Notes under the pieces: generated by a model
Told to the model about the DNA's origin: nothing
Database searches by the model: none
The model's input: only the letters and a program-made list of their open reading frames with translations
Program-made: the position numbers and the translations under genes
Origin: UBA4207 sp964352405
GTDB taxonomy: Bacteria > Bdellovibrionota > Bacteriovoracia > Bacteriovoracales > Bacteriovoracaceae
Assembly: GCA_964352405.1 (NCBI GenBank)
Contig: CAYGRY010000001.1
Location: forward strand, 1 to 64,000
Direction: 5' to 3'
DNA: 64,000 nucleotides
Shown here: positions 1-8,608 of the stretch, one piece after another
Position numbering within the stretch: the stretch's first letter is position 1
How the letters are laid out: each line of letters begins with the position of its first letter

Positions 1-109
1 CACGAGCGAAAAGAACACCAGGAACTTGAAGTCCTTTTCTAATTTGTTTCAAGCTTTGAGCTTGGTTGAGGCTACGAGTAGTAGCAACAATAGTTTGATG
101 GGCACCCAT
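1..109 (-). CDS. N-terminal fragment of an unidentified protein (runs off left edge)
   Basis: An ATG at 109 on the minus strand opens a frame that continues past the left edge, giving about 36 residues that start MGAHQTIVATTRSLNQ. A strong ribosome binding site (AAGGAGG, about 7 bases upstream) supports this start. The fragment has no signal peptide or membrane segment and is rich in Gln, Arg and Thr. The product is not recognisable from so short a piece. It lies downstream of dps on the same strand, but the dps terminator separates them, so it is probably transcribed on its own. Confidence 0.6.
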   Translation of the reverse strand, partial: MGAHQTIVATTRSLNQAQSLKQIRKGLQVPGVLFAR

Positions 110-190
110 GAGACGAACCTCCTTATCAGTTCTCTTTTTAGCTTTAGCATAATAGCACTTTATTGAGCATTTGCGACCATGCAAAAGGTT

Positions 191-216
191 AAAAAAAAAG
201 CGACCCGAAGGCCGCT
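191..216 (-). terminator. Rho-independent terminator of dps
   Basis: On the minus strand a 7-bp stem (AGCGGCC with GGTCGCT, one G-T pair) is closed by a TTCG tetraloop and followed by a run of nine T. It begins 15 bases after the dps stop codon. This is a textbook intrinsic terminator. Confidence 0.85.
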
Positions 217-231
217 CTTTAAAGTCGGTTT

Positions 232-666
232 TTACTCACCGAGCATAGAACGTAGCATCCAAATTTCTTTTTCTAGCATTCCAACCTTATCGTCCGCATA
301 TGCCGTTGTAATGGCATCTGAGGTCTCAGAGAGAGATTTGAACTCACCATGGAAAAACTTAAAGTCTTCCAATAAGGCTTGCACAACTTCGTTGCCATTA
401 AAGTCTGTTTTTTCCTCTTCTTTAATGCGCGATGAAGCAAGAATCTGCTTTAGTGTAACTAAAGGCTTACCACCTAGCTGTAAAATCCTCTCAGCGACAT
501 CATCATAAATAGTACCAAAGGCAAGGTAGAATTCTTCAGTTTTAGCGTGAAGTCCGTAAAACTGCATTCCTTTGACGTTCCAATGGTAATTATGAAGCTT
601 CGTGTACATCACGTTTGAATCAGCAAGAATATTATTTAACTTGTTAATTGTTTCTGTATTCGACAT
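232..666 (-). CDS. dps: Dps/ferritin-like DNA-binding starvation protein
   Basis: A 144-residue protein of typical Dps length. The N-terminal helix carries the family signature around LHNYHWNVKG (residues 25-34), with the His and nearby acidic residues (EEFY, YDDVAERI) that form the inter-subunit ferroxidase site. FHGEFKSL and the Asp/Glu-rich last helix also fit. In this family twelve subunits oxidise Fe(II) with peroxide, store it as a mineral core and shield DNA in stationary phase. There is no long Lys-rich N-terminal tail, so DNA binding may be weak. The start follows a good AGGAG site. A 9-bp inverted repeat lies just upstream and a terminator just downstream, so the gene is monocistronic. 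Confidence 0.93.
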   Translation of the reverse strand: MSNTETINKLNNILADSNVMYTKLHNYHWNVKGMQFYGLHAKTEEFYLAFGTIYDDVAERILQLGGKPLVTLKQILASSRIKEEEKTDFNGNEVVQALLEDFKFFHGEFKSLSETSDAITTAYADDKVGMLEKEIWMLRSMLGE

Positions 667-690
667 CTGTAATCTCCTTTCTTAAGTTTA

Positions 691-723
691 CTTATTACTA
701 TTTTACGGTTTTTAAGTAATAAG
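691..723. promoter_or_regulatory. Inverted repeat upstream of dps, candidate operator
   Basis: CTTATTACT at 691-699 and AGTAATAAG at 715-723 form a perfect 9-bp inverted repeat with a 15-base AT-rich spacer, 25-57 bases upstream of the dps start codon. Position and symmetry fit a repressor or peroxide-sensor operator. The regulator is unknown, and the repeat is not a perfect match to the PerR or Fur consensus I know. Confidence 0.4.
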
Positions 724-756
724 TTCCAATTATAGTATTCTATACCGTCATAGATT

Positions 757-1773
757 CTATCTATCGAAGAAGTTTTTCTCCCATAGAGAATTAATTTGTT
801 CAGGGTTCATACCAGAAGAAATAAGATGATCTTTCATCTGAGATATATTTCGACTTCTTTTTTCAGCAGTAGCTTGCCAAATTTTTGCAAATGTTTGGTC
901 AACTTGTTCTTCATCATCATTTAGATCAAGTACATCCCAAAGAAATCCTGTGACTCTCCATTCATTTCTTGGACCCTGACAAACATCAGCTGGAATTGTT
1001 TCAATGCGAAGTGGTGCGCGTCTTGGAACCATATATTCAAACTTGGCATCTGCATCAGTGCGATCGATATTCAACCAAGCTGAAAAATAAGATGCCCATC
1101 CTTCTGATAGTGCTAGCGCTTCAGAATAACACTCATCTATTCGGTGAGATCCTCCACCAAATGAGCCCATTTTTGATTGATCGTAGATTGCATGACCTAA
1201 TTCATGTCCTACAACATCCCACTGATAACCTTTAGTAACTCGAACTTTATCCCCGCTATAGTAATCACCATTGGCAGGAAAAATGATCGATACATTACGT
1301 TTCCATAAATTGATAATTCCAGCTTCAGTCATTTTCACTTCAGCTTTTTTAGCCGTATTCCAAACTCCAGCTAACTCTCCTGCTGGAGATTTTTCGTCGT
1401 AAATTAAGATATGCGAATGACCGCACTTTCCTTCAAATCCGAATTCATAAATATCTCTATCTTGAATAGAAAACCTAGAAGTTTGAGCCTTGGCATAAAC
1501 ACGAAAACTCTCTTCTCCATTTTTACACTTCGATTCAAGATTAAAATCAGGCAGGTCTAAGACAATTTTCTCATCCCCTTTTACTAAGATCATTGAAACT
1601 GTTGTTTTACCGTTTCTAGAAACTGAACTCTCGACTTGATCTGGCATGACGAAATTTGAGTTAAACAAAGCTCGCTTTTCTACACTTCCAGAAAGATCAG
1701 TCTCTGGTACTCCCCAAGATCCATAAGCGGTTGATGTAAGCACTAAAGTGCTTACAATTACTAGAAGGCGCAT
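757..1773 (-). CDS. Secreted zincin-type metallopeptidase, family unassigned
   Basis: The frame is open further upstream, but the ATG at 1773 is preferred: it has AAGGAG 8 bases upstream and begins a clean signal peptide (MRLLVIVSTLVLTSTAYG). From that start the protein has 338 residues. It carries a zinc-binding HELGH motif at residues 190-194 followed by an EGWASYFSAW segment about 30 residues on, which would supply the third (Glu) ligand as in gluzincins. Four or more Cys suggest disulfides outside the cytoplasm. The predicted role is periplasmic or extracellular proteolysis. The closest named family is uncertain. Confidence 0.75.
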   Translation of the reverse strand: MRLLVIVSTLVLTSTAYGSWGVPETDLSGSVEKRALFNSNFVMPDQVESSVSRNGKTTVSMILVKGDEKIVLDLPDFNLESKCKNGEESFRVYAKAQTSRFSIQDRDIYEFGFEGKCGHSHILIYDEKSPAGELAGVWNTAKKAEVKMTEAGIINLWKRNVSIIFPANGDYYSGDKVRVTKGYQWDVVGHELGHAIYDQSKMGSFGGGSHRIDECYSEALALSEGWASYFSAWLNIDRTDADAKFEYMVPRRAPLRIETIPADVCQGPRNEWRVTGFLWDVLDLNDDEEQVDQTFAKIWQATAEKRSRNISQMKDHLISSGMNPEQINSLWEKNFFDR

Positions 1774-2034
1774 CCTTGACTCCTTAAAATTTGAATAACC
1801 TATTCTCCTAAAGGATATTCCTAACGGCCAGTAGGATTTACCTAACTCCATCGATAATATCTATCAAGACAACCAAATCTTTCATTAATTACAGAGACAT
1901 ACAGCACAATGATTACTTTATTTCAATGCCATTGCTATGCATTGTTTTATTATATACTCTCTATTTCTATAAATTTTAAATTAATGATTAAATGAACACC
2001 GTTAGCTTTATGAATAAAAATCATAGGATATGAA

Positions 2035-2379
2035 ATGAAAATAACTATATTAGGTCTCTTTATGATTCTAAGTTTTAAGACATTTGCTCAAATTTCAGAG
2101 CAAGGAAGAGGATCTGATCTTAAAGTTTATTGTCAGGCTGACCCGACAGGTGAGTTATATTCTGAAATTATAGATTCAGATATAGTAGATGGCTTTGAAT
2201 CTGTTGGACTAGATTCAAAGCAATATCAAAAAATTATAGACAGTAACCCTAATTTAGACTTTTTTGAGCTTGCAGATAAGACCTCACAAAGTCACCCCGA
2301 GATTGCGAATGCACTAAAAATATGGAAGCTAGAAATATGTATTACCAGGGGATATAGAATGCTGACAGGTAAGCTATAA
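2035..2379 (+). CDS. Small exported protein of unknown function
   Basis: A 114-residue protein with a signal peptide (MKITILGLFMILSFKTFAQ). The mature part of about 95 residues is acidic and contains two Cys (in VYCQAD and LEICIT) that could form a disulfide. No known domain is recognised. The gene stands alone between a divergent peptidase gene and a terminator. Confidence 0.6.
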   Translation: MKITILGLFMILSFKTFAQISEQGRGSDLKVYCQADPTGELYSEIIDSDIVDGFESVGLDSKQYQKIIDSNPNLDFFELADKTSQSHPEIANALKIWKLEICITRGYRMLTGKL

Positions 2380-2392
2380 AAACATAAAACGC

Positions 2393-2434
2393 AAACCTAG
2401 TTTAAGAAAAGTGAAACTAGTCCTAGGTTTTTAA
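2393..2434 (+). terminator. Intrinsic terminator after the 2035 gene
   Basis: AAACCTAG at 2393-2400 pairs with CTAGGTTT at 2423-2430, followed by more T. An alternative 7-bp stem (CTAGTTT/AAACTAG) lies inside it. It begins 13 bases after the stop codon of the small exported protein. Confidence 0.65.
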
Positions 2435-2539
2435 AACTGGATTGAATTAAATCCATATAATTTTATAGTTTAATTCTAAAGATAAGAAATCATTACAAAT
2501 TGAAAGACAAAATAGCTGCAGTGGGTTATATCCCGATCA

Positions 2540-3373
2540 ATGAAAAAGATATCTCCAATCCAACTTTCCTATTTAAGCTCTGAGCAGTGGCTGGCCATGC
2601 CCTTAGAGCTGATCAAGTTTGATCTTAAAAAGCATTGGATATGGGAATGCCTCGATATTGTAAAAGAAGAACTACGCCAAAAAAATATCAAACCTTTTTT
2701 CCATTCATGGGTATCAGATGAATGGTTTTGTCCTGATGGCTGTCCCGGTATCGCTATTCCTTTTTATCTTTTCCATCCAACGTTTGTAACATTAATTAAA
2801 AGCTCCGGACTCAGCGTTGAGGGAACAACTCGTAAGCAAGCTCTAATGTTAATTCGACATGAAATTGGTCACGCTATCGAAAATGCTTGGCGCCTTAGAA
2901 GAAAAAGACAAAGACAAAAACTCTTTGGAAGCTCTACTACTCCTTACCCTAATATATATAAACCTAATCTATCTTCAACAGATTATGTCCATCATCTTGA
3001 AGATCACTATTCTCAAGCCCACCCTGATGAGGATTGGGCAGAAACATTTGCGGTGTGGTTATCAACAAGTCCCAGGTCATGGAAGAAAAAATATATGAAT
3101 ACGATTGCTCTTGCAAAACTTGAATACTGTGATTCTATCATGCAAGAAATTGCTGGAACAAAGCCTATTAACAATGAAAAGTTCGTTGTAGATCCAATCA
3201 GTGACTACAAAGGATCATTATCAGACTTCATCGAGCGCTCTAAGAAACGACAGCTAAAAACAATTGCGAAAGTTGCTAAAATTCAAAAAATATCCCCAAA
3301 AAATCTAACTCCTGATATCCTTATTCAAGCAAAACAAAAGCTTATTAATGAGAATATTGGGATTTTAATGTGA
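2540..3373 (+). CDS. Putative zinc metallopeptidase (Peptidase_Mx-like)
   Basis: A 277-residue cytoplasmic protein (no signal peptide). It has the zinc motif HEIGH at residues 107-111 and a second conserved block DEDWAETFAVWL at 164-175, whose Glu168 is a likely third ligand. This pairing resembles the putative zinc-binding metallopeptidase family (PF15887/COG4307 type) as I recall it. The Lys-rich C-terminus (QKISPKN, IQAKQKL) has no recognised domain. The last 4 bases overlap the start of the following ATP-grasp gene, so the two are translationally coupled. That implies a shared pathway in which one enzyme forms and the other cleaves an amide bond, which is inference. Confidence 0.75.
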   Translation: MKKISPIQLSYLSSEQWLAMPLELIKFDLKKHWIWECLDIVKEELRQKNIKPFFHSWVSDEWFCPDGCPGIAIPFYLFHPTFVTLIKSSGLSVEGTTRKQALMLIRHEIGHAIENAWRLRRKRQRQKLFGSSTTPYPNIYKPNLSSTDYVHHLEDHYSQAHPDEDWAETFAVWLSTSPRSWKKKYMNTIALAKLEYCDSIMQEIAGTKPINNEKFVVDPISDYKGSLSDFIERSKKRQLKTIAKVAKIQKISPKNLTPDILIQAKQKLINENIGILM

Positions 3374-4395
3374 AAAAAAATCGCCTCATGGTGCTTATGC
3401 ACAAAGACTTAGTTCCTAAAGATGGAATCAAACGAAGCGATATCGATCCAGATAAATGCCCTTGGATTACCGAGCTCGATGTTATCACTGCGCTTAAAAA
3501 GCGCGGTCATGAAGTTTTACCGCTTGGAATCTATGGTGACTTAAAACCGATACGCGATGCTATTGAAGAGTTTAAACCCCATGCTACATTCAATCTCCTT
3601 GAAGAATTTGATGGTGAAGCCCTATTTGATCAAAACGTTGTTAGTTACCTTGAGCTTTTAAAACAGCCGTACACCGGTTCAAACCCTAGGGGCCTGATTC
3701 TCGCAAGAGATAAAGCTCTAACCAAGAAAGTCTTAACCTATCATCGAATTAAAACTCCAAGATTTGCAGAGTTTCCGGTTTGGGCAGGCGTTAAAGTTCC
3801 AAAAGAATTACCTTATCCATGTATTGTAAAATGCCAGATGGAAGAAGCCTCCCTTGGAATTGCAAGATCAAGTATTGTGAGATCCAAAGAAAAGCTAATA
3901 GATAGAGTTAAATGGATTCATGAAAAGCTAGGTTATCATGCGATTGCGGAAGAGTTTATTGAAGGACGCGAGCTTTATGTTGGAGTCTATGGCCATCAAC
4001 GCTTAAGCACTTTACCTGTATGGGAAGTTCTGTTTAATAAAGTGGATGAGCCCTCAAAAGAGATCTATACACGAATGGCAAAATGGAATCCTGATTATAG
4101 AGCGAGAAAAGGAATAAAATCCGGACCAGCAAAGTTAACTCCTGCCCTACAAAAAAAAGTTATCGATATATGCAAAAGAACTTATCGCGCCCTTCATTTA
4201 TCAGGCTATGCCAGAATTGACCTTCGAGTCACTCCCGATAATGAAATATATGTCATCGAGGCAAATCCTAATCCCAATATCGGCCGAGATGATGAGTTTG
4301 CAGAAAGTGCCATGCATAAGGGGATAAAGTATGATGACCTTATCGAAAAGATGGTCTCGCTAGCGTTTGCTAGCAGTACCATTTATACTGACTAA
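3370..4395 (+). CDS. D-Ala-D-Ala ligase-like ATP-grasp protein
   Basis: A 341-residue protein starting with GTG inside the stop region of the upstream peptidase gene (4-base overlap). The N-terminal pre-ATP-grasp domain has the D-Ala ligase pattern FNLLEEFDGEALFDQNVVSYLEL and PYTGSNP. The ATP-grasp core follows, with PCIVKCQMEEASLGIA (residues ~150-165, nucleotide Lys) and YVIEANPNPNIG (metal-binding Glu/Asn) near residue 300. It is unlikely to be the cell-wall Ddl because the active-site spacing and substrate loops differ and no mur genes are nearby. The substrate is unknown. Pairing with a metallopeptidase suggests peptide ligation. Confidence 0.8.
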   Translation: MKKNRLMVLMHKDLVPKDGIKRSDIDPDKCPWITELDVITALKKRGHEVLPLGIYGDLKPIRDAIEEFKPHATFNLLEEFDGEALFDQNVVSYLELLKQPYTGSNPRGLILARDKALTKKVLTYHRIKTPRFAEFPVWAGVKVPKELPYPCIVKCQMEEASLGIARSSIVRSKEKLIDRVKWIHEKLGYHAIAEEFIEGRELYVGVYGHQRLSTLPVWEVLFNKVDEPSKEIYTRMAKWNPDYRARKGIKSGPAKLTPALQKKVIDICKRTYRALHLSGYARIDLRVTPDNEIYVIEANPNPNIGRDDEFAESAMHKGIKYDDLIEKMVSLAFASSTIYTD

Positions 4396-4916
4396 GAAAG
4401 TACCGGTTGCATTTCATCAATGCTTTGTTTTGAAGCTTTTTCCATCAATTTTAATTTTTCAGGATCTAAATTAAGACCTTTGGTACAGTCTACAAATGCT
4501 TTCGAAAGATCCTTGTGACACTTAAGCAGATCATTCCAGATACGCTCGAGATCTTCTTTATGAGTTCCGTCACTGCAACTGCCAAAAGTTAATGCCCACA
4601 AAAGACTAGCAAATAATTTATTTTCCATATCGCGAACTTGAGATTCAGTGCCACCCTTTTCAAGTTCGACCATGCAAGATTGAGTATTTTGAATAAAAGA
4701 AGCACTGAAGAGTTCGAGCTGTTCTTTATTAAACTTCCCAGGAAGAATAAAAAGGTTTTTGACCATATCAAAAGCTTTTTTATCCTTAAGCTTAAACTCA
4801 TTAAATTTTGAAAGCTTAATCGCTTGGGAATAAAGGAGAACTTGAGCTCTTCGACTTTCATCTAATCCGTCAAAATTCGTGTTAAAATTATCGAAGAGCT
4901 GCGAGATACCTTCCAT
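4392..4916 (-). CDS. Cytoplasmic protein of unknown function downstream of mscS
   Basis: A 174-residue, mostly helical protein with no signal peptide or membrane segment. It has four Cys (QSCMVE, FGSCSD, LLKCHKD, VDCTKG). Its ATG overlaps the mscS stop codon (TAATG), so it is co-translated with the channel. Its own stop codon (CTA on the plus strand) is nested in the stop of the convergent ATP-grasp gene. No family is recognised. Confidence 0.65.
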   Translation of the reverse strand: MEGISQLFDNFNTNFDGLDESRRAQVLLYSQAIKLSKFNEFKLKDKKAFDMVKNLFILPGKFNKEQLELFSASFIQNTQSCMVELEKGGTESQVRDMENKLFASLLWALTFGSCSDGTHKEDLERIWNDLLKCHKDLSKAFVDCTKGLNLDPEKLKLMEKASKQSIDEMQPVLS

Positions 4917-5764
4917 TAGGCTTGAACCGGCATCTGCTTAATATGCAGATCTCGTTGTGGGAATGGAATGCTTACTCCCTTCTCATCAAAAGTCAGTTTC
5001 ACATTTTCTTGTGTCTCAAAGTAGAAAGCCCAGTAGTTTTCAGTTGTCGTCCATACTCTTATTTGAAGATTAACAGAGCTATCACCAAGAGAGTGAACAT
5101 AAACTTGTGGAGCAGGATCACTAAGAACACGCTTATCTGCTTTAATCATCGTTGAAAGAATTTCTTTTGCTTTTTTAAGATCATCTCCATAGCCAATTCC
5201 AAACATCATGTCGCATCTTCTAGTTCCTGTAATCGTGAAATTTGTTATTGGACCATTCGCGACGGCTCCATTTGGTAGGATAACTCTCTTATTATCAACG
5301 GTATGAATAATGGTATGAAAGACAGTTAACTCCTTAACCGTTCCTTCAAATCCTTGTGCTAGAATATAGTCACCTTCACGAAATGGGTGAAAGATTAAAA
5401 GCATCACACCACCGGCGAAATTGGACAAAGAGCCTTGTAGGGCAAGACCAACTGCTAAACCAGCAGAGCCCAAGATTGCCAAGAAGGAACTCGTCTCAAC
5501 ACCAATAACACTGATGACAGAAATAACGAGAGCGACTTTTGATAGTAAATTGAACAAAGAGATCAAGAAACTTCGAAGAGAAGCGTCGTAATCTTTTAAT
5601 GTCATGACCTTATTAAGACCACGATTTAAAATTTTAATAAATCTTAAGCCAATGAATAACGTTAAAAGCGCTAATAGAATTTTTGGGGCATAGGCAATCG
5701 CCTGATCTTGCAACTGAGGTAAAATATCGTTGAGTTTCATCAATTCAGGAATTGATTGTTCCAT
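4916..5764 (-). CDS. mscS: Small-conductance mechanosensitive channel, MscS family
   Basis: A 282-residue protein close to E. coli MscS in length. It has three predicted membrane helices (residues ~25-42, ~65-88, ~92-122). The pore-lining TM3 is recognisable from the Gly/Ala-rich run AILGSAGLAVGLALQGSLSNFAGG. The MscS beta domain follows (FREGDYILAQGFEGTVKELTVFHT, VILPNGAV, NFT), then a C-terminal alpha/beta domain ending in PFPQRDLH. Channels of this type open on membrane tension and release solutes on hypo-osmotic shock. It heads a two-gene unit with the 4392-4916 gene. Confidence 0.92.
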   Translation of the reverse strand: MEQSIPELMKLNDILPQLQDQAIAYAPKILLALLTLFIGLRFIKILNRGLNKVMTLKDYDASLRSFLISLFNLLSKVALVISVISVIGVETSSFLAILGSAGLAVGLALQGSLSNFAGGVMLLIFHPFREGDYILAQGFEGTVKELTVFHTIIHTVDNKRVILPNGAVANGPITNFTITGTRRCDMMFGIGYGDDLKKAKEILSTMIKADKRVLSDPAPQVYVHSLGDSSVNLQIRVWTTTENYWAFYFETQENVKLTFDEKGVSIPFPQRDLHIKQMPVQA

Positions 5765-5785
5765 GAGTTCTCCGTTTAATTTAAG

Positions 5786-5803
5786 ACGCTAAAAGACTAG
5801 CGT
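5786..5803 (-). terminator. Weak hairpin between gpx and mscS
   Basis: ACGCTA/TAGCGT (6 bp, extendable by G-T pairing) with a 6-base loop, followed on the minus strand by TTAAATTAA rather than a true T-run. It may attenuate transcription from the glutathione peroxidase gene into mscS. Confidence 0.3.
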
Positions 5804-5838
5804 TTAAATGGCGAAGCGTCATGGTTAAATGCACTAAA

Positions 5839-6357
5839 TTATTTTAAAGATGCATCAATTTTATTAATCAAGTCTTTAGAATCAGGATTGATATTCGATG
5901 AGAAACGCTGCACAACTTTGCCATCTTTTGAAACCAAGAATTTCTCAAAGTTCCACTTAATTTCTTTATCATTTTTAGAAGCTTTAATCAGCTTTGCTAT
6001 GAGTTGGTTTTTTTCACCACCAACTACTATCTTTTTCTTTGATATTTGAAAAGTCGCTCCGTAATTGAGTTTACAAAATTTAGCGACTTCATCATCAGAT
6101 TCAGGAGTCTGTCCGCCGAAGTCATTGCTTGGCACACCAACAATAGTAAGACCTTTGTCTTTATACTGCTGATTAAGCTTCTCTAGAGCTTCAAGTTGAG
6201 GAGTATAGCCACATTGAGTTGCAATATTAACGACAAGAACTGGACCACTTCCAAAATCAATAGACTTGCCTCTTGGTGCATCCAATTTTTCATTGTCAAA
6301 AAATGGATTTGCAAAACAGATGGCAGGGATCATGATTAATAGTGCTAATAATTTCAT
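5839..6357 (-). CDS. Periplasmic glutathione peroxidase family protein
   Basis: A 172-residue protein with a signal peptide (MKLLALLIMIPAICFA). The peroxidatic Cys49 lies in NIATQCGYTPQ. The other parts of the family tetrad are visible as NDFGGQTP (Gln) and KWNFEKFLVSKDG (Trp, Asn). A further Cys in VAKFCKLNYG may be the resolving residue, in which case reduction would use thioredoxin-like partners rather than glutathione. The family reduces hydrogen and lipid peroxides. It overlaps the DUF501 gene by 4 bases (ATGA), so they form an operon. Confidence 0.9.
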   Translation of the reverse strand: MKLLALLIMIPAICFANPFFDNEKLDAPRGKSIDFGSGPVLVVNIATQCGYTPQLEALEKLNQQYKDKGLTIVGVPSNDFGGQTPESDDEVAKFCKLNYGATFQISKKKIVVGGEKNQLIAKLIKASKNDKEIKWNFEKFLVSKDGKVVQRFSSNINPDSKDLINKIDASLK

Positions 6358-6878
6358 AGTTTCTCCTTAGATCCACTATAAACTAAATCGTGGAGTTGGA
6401 ACTGCTTGTCTAGAAGTTCTCCAACAAATCCACCATGAACAATATGATAGGCATAATGCATATGCAGACACCTTACACGAGTAAAATCCTGAATACCGCC
6501 AATGCCTGTATCTTTTATTACTTTAAGAAAGCTTTCATCAATTCCATCTTGACTATGAAGAGAGAGAAAAAGATCCCAACGAAGCTTTTTATAATTTTCA
6601 TTATCAGCTTTTAACTTAGCAGTTAAAGCATCATCGTTAGGTAAAATATTATTTTCTAAGTCTTTTATCCAGGCAGTTCGCTCTATATTAGAAATGGCTT
6701 TATGAATTAATGGGCTTGTTAACCAATACATTGAAGGAAAAGGCTTTCCTTCAGCAAGTGGATCAACCTTTAAAACGGCTGGTTGCTGGTCTCGATCAAA
6801 AGCCATAACTTCAAGAGCACCAACAGGTTTACGCCCTAGTTGCTCGGTAATGATATCGATTTGTTGCTGTGTAATCAT
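6354..6878 (-). CDS. DUF501 family protein
   Basis: A 174-residue soluble protein. The block around FPSMYWLTSPLIHKAISNIE (residues ~48-67) and the C-terminal RVRCLHMHYAYHIVHGG match DUF501 as I know it. Conserved Cys and His residues in the latter (CLHMHYAYHIVHGG) suggest a metal or active site. Its function is not established. The stop overlaps the ATG of the glutathione peroxidase gene, so translation is coupled. Confidence 0.75.
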   Translation of the reverse strand: MITQQQIDIITEQLGRKPVGALEVMAFDRDQQPAVLKVDPLAEGKPFPSMYWLTSPLIHKAISNIERTAWIKDLENNILPNDDALTAKLKADNENYKKLRWDLFLSLHSQDGIDESFLKVIKDTGIGGIQDFTRVRCLHMHYAYHIVHGGFVGELLDKQFQLHDLVYSGSKEKL

Positions 6879-6909
6879 AGAGAACAGATGCCTTTAACTT
6901 GTTTCAAAG

Positions 6910-8574
6910 TCAAGGTTTAGACTCATTTTCGATCACTGTTTGCATTAAAAAGTTGTCGTTCGAAAAAGTTTTTGTCCATTTTTCAAATGGAACAAACTCT
7001 CCATTTAAGGCGGCTTGATCCAGGCTGGCCAAGACTCCTAATGTGCCATTAGAACTAATTTCCTTATAATTTCCAAGGGAATGAATCCAACCTCTTTTCC
7101 CAATTGTTGGCAACGCTGAGAACTTTTTAGGTTCATAGCTAAAAAAGGCTTGGCATGAAAATAAAGCAATAATTTGATTCTTAGGAACTTCACCTTTATA
7201 GTTTTGAACCATCGTTTCTAAGTTCAATGTATCAGGACTTAATGATTCTCCAAAACTAGCGTGACCATTATAAATAAAAATGTCGCTTCCAATAAGCCCA
7301 TTGGCAAATGCTGTTCTAGTTTCATCGAATCTTGGCATATCTCTTTTAATGGTGCCTAAAAACAAAGTTAACTTAACAGGAAGTTTACTTACTTTAAATT
7401 TTCCGTCTATCTTAATCTTTATAATATCCTCATCTACAATGAGATCTTTTTTATCAATTATAAATTGATCTTTTAATCGCCATAACAAAATCATTAATTT
7501 ATCAATTGATAAGTCTTGTTCTTGTGCTGTATCAAAACGAGGTAGCAATAGATCAAAGTCTTTTTTCTGTGCAGTAAAAATATTATCAAACACAGATTTA
7601 AACCATTCAGCATTAATGTTGATGTGTGGATTTTTTGTGAAACCGAGAGCAATTGTAATATCAACGGCCTTTTTTTCCGACACAATGTCATTAAATGGTA
7701 ATTTTTTGATATTTTCATCTTCATAATCAAAAATATTCACCTTTAAGCTCTGATAGCTAACTCCTTCTTTATACCAAGTACTGCAATCAAACGGTCTTCC
7801 CTTTGTATCCACTCCTTTTAAGGTTGGATGCCAAAAGTAGTAAAAAAGATTGTTAAACATATGCGAACGAGTTTCACCATTGATGACACCTTCTGGGTCA
7901 ATGCATGGGTTGCTAGTAGATTTTTTACCATTGCGAGCATGAGCGATTTCGATCCATTCATTCTTAGGAATGACTTCAAAAGCTGTCTGAGGGTCTACTG
8001 GCATATAAAATTTAATCTGATCTGAATTGAGAGGAGGTGCACTACCATCCATACAAAAGAACGCCCTCAGACTGACCTTAGCTTTTATTGATACCGCTTT
8101 GTCTCCTTTTTTAGCTCCTGTTTTTTCAATATTTTTATAATAATCGATCATTGGCTTAGGAAAGAACCTAAGATCTTCGTCCTTAATAGTCATTTGCTTC
8201 ACATCATAAGGATAAGTTGTTTCACTTACCTGAATATCCTTCCAGGTCGCTGTCTCTGGATAAAGAGACATATATTTTGCTCCCGAAGACTCATTAATGA
8301 AGTCAAAACTAAAAGGAAGAAACATTGAGCCGTAATAGAAAACATTATTGAAATAAAGATCATTTCTTGAGCCATCTGCATTTCGAGGAATAGCAGATTC
8401 TAAAACAACATAACTGGCATCATATTGAACTTCAACATTTTTAACTTTTCCAATACAACTGAAATTACTAGTTTGCGAATTAACTGATTTAGATGGGATT
8501 TCTATCTGCTCATTTTTTTTGCAAGCAGACACAAATAGAATGAAAACTAAAAATTTTAATAACACTGGCAACAT
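6910..8574 (-). CDS. Lipoprotein with clan CD (gingipain/CHAT-like) His/Cys motifs
   Basis: A 554-residue protein with a lipoprotein signal (LFVSAC, Cys18). The large middle region has no family I recognise and includes a Cys-containing segment AFFCMDGSAPP (~171-181). Near the C-terminus are DIFIYNGHAS (His438) and IIALFSCQAF (Cys474). Spacing and local sequence resemble the catalytic His-Gly and Cys blocks of clan CD peptidases (C25 gingipain, CHAT), each following a hydrophobic strand. If real, this is a surface- or periplasm-anchored cysteine peptidase-like protein. Without a structure prediction it could also be a non-catalytic lookalike. A small gene lies 34 bases upstream on the same strand. 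Confidence 0.7.
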   Translation of the reverse strand: MLPVLLKFLVFILFVSACKKNEQIEIPSKSVNSQTSNFSCIGKVKNVEVQYDASYVVLESAIPRNADGSRNDLYFNNVFYYGSMFLPFSFDFINESSGAKYMSLYPETATWKDIQVSETTYPYDVKQMTIKDEDLRFFPKPMIDYYKNIEKTGAKKGDKAVSIKAKVSLRAFFCMDGSAPPLNSDQIKFYMPVDPQTAFEVIPKNEWIEIAHARNGKKSTSNPCIDPEGVINGETRSHMFNNLFYYFWHPTLKGVDTKGRPFDCSTWYKEGVSYQSLKVNIFDYEDENIKKLPFNDIVSEKKAVDITIALGFTKNPHININAEWFKSVFDNIFTAQKKDFDLLLPRFDTAQEQDLSIDKLMILLWRLKDQFIIDKKDLIVDEDIIKIKIDGKFKVSKLPVKLTLFLGTIKRDMPRFDETRTAFANGLIGSDIFIYNGHASFGESLSPDTLNLETMVQNYKGEVPKNQIIALFSCQAFFSYEPKKFSALPTIGKRGWIHSLGNYKEISSNGTLGVLASLDQAALNGEFVPFEKWTKTFSNDNFLMQTVIENESKP

Positions 8575-8608
8575 CCTTGTCGCTTAAAATAGAACAAATT
8601 ATAATAAA

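Noticed and set aside
179..508. An open frame on the plus strand opposite dps.
   Set aside because: It is the reverse-strand shadow of the dps coding sequence and has Ser-rich artefact composition.
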